NCBI GenBank assembly: GCA_016764115.1
Contig: JAESSM010000043.1
Span: forward strand, 1 to 8,698
Direction of reading: 5' to 3'
DNA: 8,698 nucleotides
Source of the DNA: Bacteroidia bacterium
Lineage (GTDB): Bacteria; Bacteroidota; Bacteroidia; JAESSM01; NORP286
Each line of letters begins with the position of its first letter. The stretch's first letter is position 1. A program made the position numbers and the translations under genes. Shown piece after piece: positions 7,269 to 8,698 of the stretch. The notes below the pieces were generated by a model. The model was not told where the DNA came from. It did no database searches and saw only the letters and a program-made list of their open reading frames with translations.

Positions 7269-7308
7269 GGAGTATTATTATTTGAAAGTTTTCAGAATCG
7301 AATATCAC

Positions 7309-8361
7309 CTAGATGATGAGCATTGCATCGCCATAGCTATAAAATTTATATTTCTGCTTTATAGCTACTTTATAAGCATTCATCACATTATCATACCCAC
7401 CAAATGCAGCTACCATCATCAATAAAGTAGATTCAGGCATGTGAAAGTTTGAAACCATACAGTTTGCAATGCTAAAGTCATATGGAGGGAAAATAAACTT
7501 TTGGGTCCAATCTTCTGCAGGTTTCAACCTTGCCGAAGCAGAAACCGCAGATTCAATGGCCCTCATTGTTGTGGTGCCAACAGCACATACTTTTTGACCC
7601 TTTTTTTCCAACACATTATTCACCTTAACAGATTCTTCATCTGTAACCAAATAATGCTCAGAATCCATTTTATGCTTGGTTAAATCTTCTACTTCAACAG
7701 GCCTAAAAGTTCCCAAACCAATATGAAGCGTAACTTCGGAAAAGTCAACTCCTTTAATTTCAAGCCGTTCCATTAATTCCTTACTGAAATGCAATCCTGC
7801 GGTAGGTGCTGCCACAGCTCCTTCATTCTTGGCATATATTGTCTGGTATCTTTCTTTATCTTCAGGCTCAGTTTCCCTTTTGATATATTTTGGTAGCGGT
7901 GTTTTTCCTAAAATTTCAATCATCTCTCTAAACTCAGCTTCATCACCGTCAAATAAAAACCTTATGGTTCTTCCCCTTGAAGTTGTATTATCAATAACTT
8001 CAGCAACTAATTCATCATTTTCCCCAAAATAAAGTTTATTGCCAATTCTGATTTTTCTAGCTGGGTCAACTAGTACATCCCAAAGCATTAACTCGACATT
8101 TAGTTGTCTTAGTAAAAATACTTCTATTTTTGCCCCGGTTTTCTCTTTTCTACCAAGTAACCTTGCAGGAAAAACTTTTGTATTGTTTAGTATCATTATA
8201 TCCCCATCGTCAAAGTAATCAAGAATATCTTTAAACTTTTTATGTTCAATATCTCCAGTTTCTTTATGCAGCACTAATAACCGAGATTCATCTCTGTTCT
8301 TTGCAGGATGTGTAGCAATTAATTTATCTGGCAGGGAAAATTTGAATTGAGATAACTTCAT
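7309..8361 (-). CDS. queA: S-adenosylmethionine:tRNA ribosyltransferase-isomerase
   Basis: QueA transfers and isomerises the ribosyl part of SAM onto preQ1 at position 34 of tRNAs with GUN anticodons, forming epoxyqueuosine in the cytosol. The 350-residue length is normal for the family. Characteristic blocks are present in order: [13 protein letters not shown] (8-20), [14 protein letters not shown] (57-70), [10 protein letters not shown] (76-85), [13 protein letters not shown] (181-193), [10 protein letters not shown] (213-222), [11 protein letters not shown] (261-271), [18 protein letters not shown] (305-322) and the terminal [10 protein letters not shown] (340-349). No domain is missing. 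The start at 8361 gives [11 protein letters not shown], the typical N-terminus, about 37 bases downstream of a good promoter -7 element. It is the first gene of a probable queA-ispD unit. The link is positional, with no shared pathway. Confidence 0.97.
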   Translation of the reverse strand: MKLSQFKFSLPDKLIATHPAKNRDESRLLVLHKETGDIEHKKFKDILDYFDDGDIMILNNTKVFPARLLGRKEKTGAKIEVFLLRQLNVELMLWDVLVDPARKIRIGNKLYFGENDELVAEVIDNTTSRGRTIRFLFDGDEAEFREMIEILGKTPLPKYIKRETEPEDKERYQTIYAKNEGAVAAPTAGLHFSKELMERLEIKGVDFSEVTLHIGLGTFRPVEVEDLTKHKMDSEHYLVTDEESVKVNNVLEKKGQKVCAVGTTTMRAIESAVSASARLKPAEDWTQKFIFPPYDFSIANCMVSNFHMPESTLLMMVAAFGGYDNVMNAYKVAIKQKYKFYSYGDAMLII

Positions 8362-8398
8362 GGATTACAACGATTTATATTTCTGGAAAAATTGAGTG

Positions 8399-8430
8399 CA
8401 AATTTACTATTGATATCGAATTTATCACAA
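8399..8430 (-). promoter_or_regulatory. Bacteroidota-type promoter of queA-ispD
   Basis: On the - strand a TTG at 8430-8428 is followed after 21 bases by TAAATTTG at 8406-8399, matching the TTG-N19-21-TAnnTTTG pattern of the primary sigma factor in Bacteroidota at both elements. The -7 box ends 37 bases before the queA ATG, which predicts a leader of about 30 bases. This is the best promoter match in the window. Confidence 0.62.
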
Positions 8431-8567
8431 TCTTTTTTGATTTTATTTTCTATTATTTTTCAATGAATAAAATGTAGACCTAAAATACAGATTAACAGAT
8501 CCATTTACTTAGTAAAAAGAGCTACACCCCATTTACGTTTCGACTCTTATATCATACTTCAATTTCT

Positions 8568-8575
8568 TATATTTG
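8568..8575 (+). promoter_or_regulatory. Candidate -7 element TATATTTG ahead of the right-edge gene
   Basis: TATATTTG is an exact match to TAnnTTTG, 57 bases before the GTG at 8633, and would give a leader of about 50 bases. The -33 region is poor (TTTCG at 8538-8542, too far at 25 bases). A second exact match, TACATTTG (8624-8631), abuts the GTG and would start transcription inside the gene, so it is less likely to be used. The remaining spacer from 8431 to 8567 is AT-rich, with no further feature seen. Confidence 0.38.
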
Positions 8576-8632
8576 CAGGTTAACTGCTAAAAAGGTCAAA
8601 ATAAATATTTAAGCTCCTATTTTTACATTTGA

Positions 8633-8698
8633 GTGTCCGCTCTATCCAAATATTTATTCAAAAGTTTAACCTTATTGTTAGGGATTTTTTTATTGTTA
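8633..8698 (+). CDS. N-terminus of an exported or membrane protein (3' end outside window)
   Basis: A GTG at 8633 directly follows an in-frame TGA (8630-8632) and opens a frame that continues to the last base of the window. The 22 visible codons read MSALSKYLFKSL, then TLLLGIFLLL. There are two lysines and a small n-region followed by a continuous hydrophobic stretch, the layout of a Sec signal peptide or an N-terminal membrane anchor. No ATG is available in this frame. A TTG at 8675 would lie inside the hydrophobic part and is a poor alternative start. The gene is divergent from queA, and an exact -7 element lies 57 bases upstream. Nothing can be said about the mature protein. The call depends on the composition of a short stretch in AT-rich DNA, so chance is possible. 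Confidence 0.55.
   Translation, partial: MSALSKYLFKSLTLLLGIFLLL

Noticed and set aside
7269..7308. GTG at 7308-7306 (- strand), directly after the queA stop, as the ispD start.
   Set aside because: It is one base out of frame with ispD and its own frame stops after 14 codons. It would only work if the sequence has an indel.
7057..7425. A 122-codon + strand frame across the ispD start and the end of queA.
   Set aside because: It is antisense to two well-recognised genes and its translation has no family features.
8577..8672. Nested inverted repeats: AGGTTAACT/AGTTTAACCT as outer arms and AATAAATATTT/AAATATTTATT (8600-8610 with 8648-8658) as inner arms around the GTG start.
   Set aside because: The arms are almost pure A/T and separated by uneven loops. 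In such AT-rich DNA this is likely chance, and the 3' arms lie in coding sequence.
8623..8697. A - strand frame open from the right edge for 24 codons, ending at TAA 8625-8623.
   Set aside because: It is short, has no recognisable motif, and overlaps the better-supported + strand start with signal-peptide character.
8672..8698. Direct repeat TTATTGTTA at 8672-8680 and 8690-8698.
   Set aside because: Both copies are in frame in the right-edge coding sequence and encode Leu-Leu-Leu in the hydrophobic stretch, so codon use explains them.

Overview
The window looks like chromosomal DNA from a low-GC member of the Bacteroidota, possibly a Cytophagales-type marine or soil gliding bacterium. The reasons are the AT-rich coding, the near absence of Shine-Dalgarno sequences, several intergenic copies of the Bacteroidota -7 promoter element TAnnTTTG, and the mix of genes. 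No tRNA, rRNA, CRISPR array, insertion sequence or phage gene was seen.

Positions 1-4567 (+ strand) are the end of a surface or exopolysaccharide cluster. It holds the C-terminal part of a sulfotransferase cut by the left edge, an ExoA-like family 2 glycosyltransferase, a DegT/DnrJ/EryC1/StrS-type sugar aminotransferase, a small PglC-type phosphoglycosyl transferase overlapping it by 4 bases (ATGA), and an O-antigen ligase/polymerase-type membrane protein. Together they would make a nucleotide-linked amino sugar, load it on a lipid carrier, extend it, possibly sulfate it, and polymerise or transfer the chain. A small hairpin and a -7 element between the glycosyltransferase and the aminotransferase suggest that the last three genes can form their own transcription unit.

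Positions 4580-5458 (- strand) encode a SirB1/transglutaminase-like protein without the usual catalytic cysteine. It is convergent with the ligase gene, with 12 bases between the stops. A 110-base divergent spacer separates it from an extended-SDR NAD(P)-dependent epimerase/reductase (5569-6648, + strand).

Positions 6600-8361 (- strand) are a probable queA-ispD unit, combining queuosine tRNA modification with the MEP isoprenoid pathway. A good TTG-N21-TAAATTTG promoter lies ahead of queA. The first ATG of ispD lies inside the gene. The conserved CTP-binding N-terminus continues 15 codons upstream, and the only plausible initiator there is ATT, so the gene is annotated as 6600-7268. Its 3' end overlaps the 3' end of the epimerase gene by 49 bases on the opposite strand.

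The right end (8362-8698) is a divergent spacer. From 8633 it carries a GTG-started reading frame whose 22 visible codons look like a signal peptide or signal anchor. This is the beginning of an exported or membrane protein cut by the window edge.

The window is mostly ordinary housekeeping and polysaccharide biosynthesis. The non-standard ispD start and the new gene start at the right edge are the points most worth a second look. I found no convincing novel defence or mobile system.
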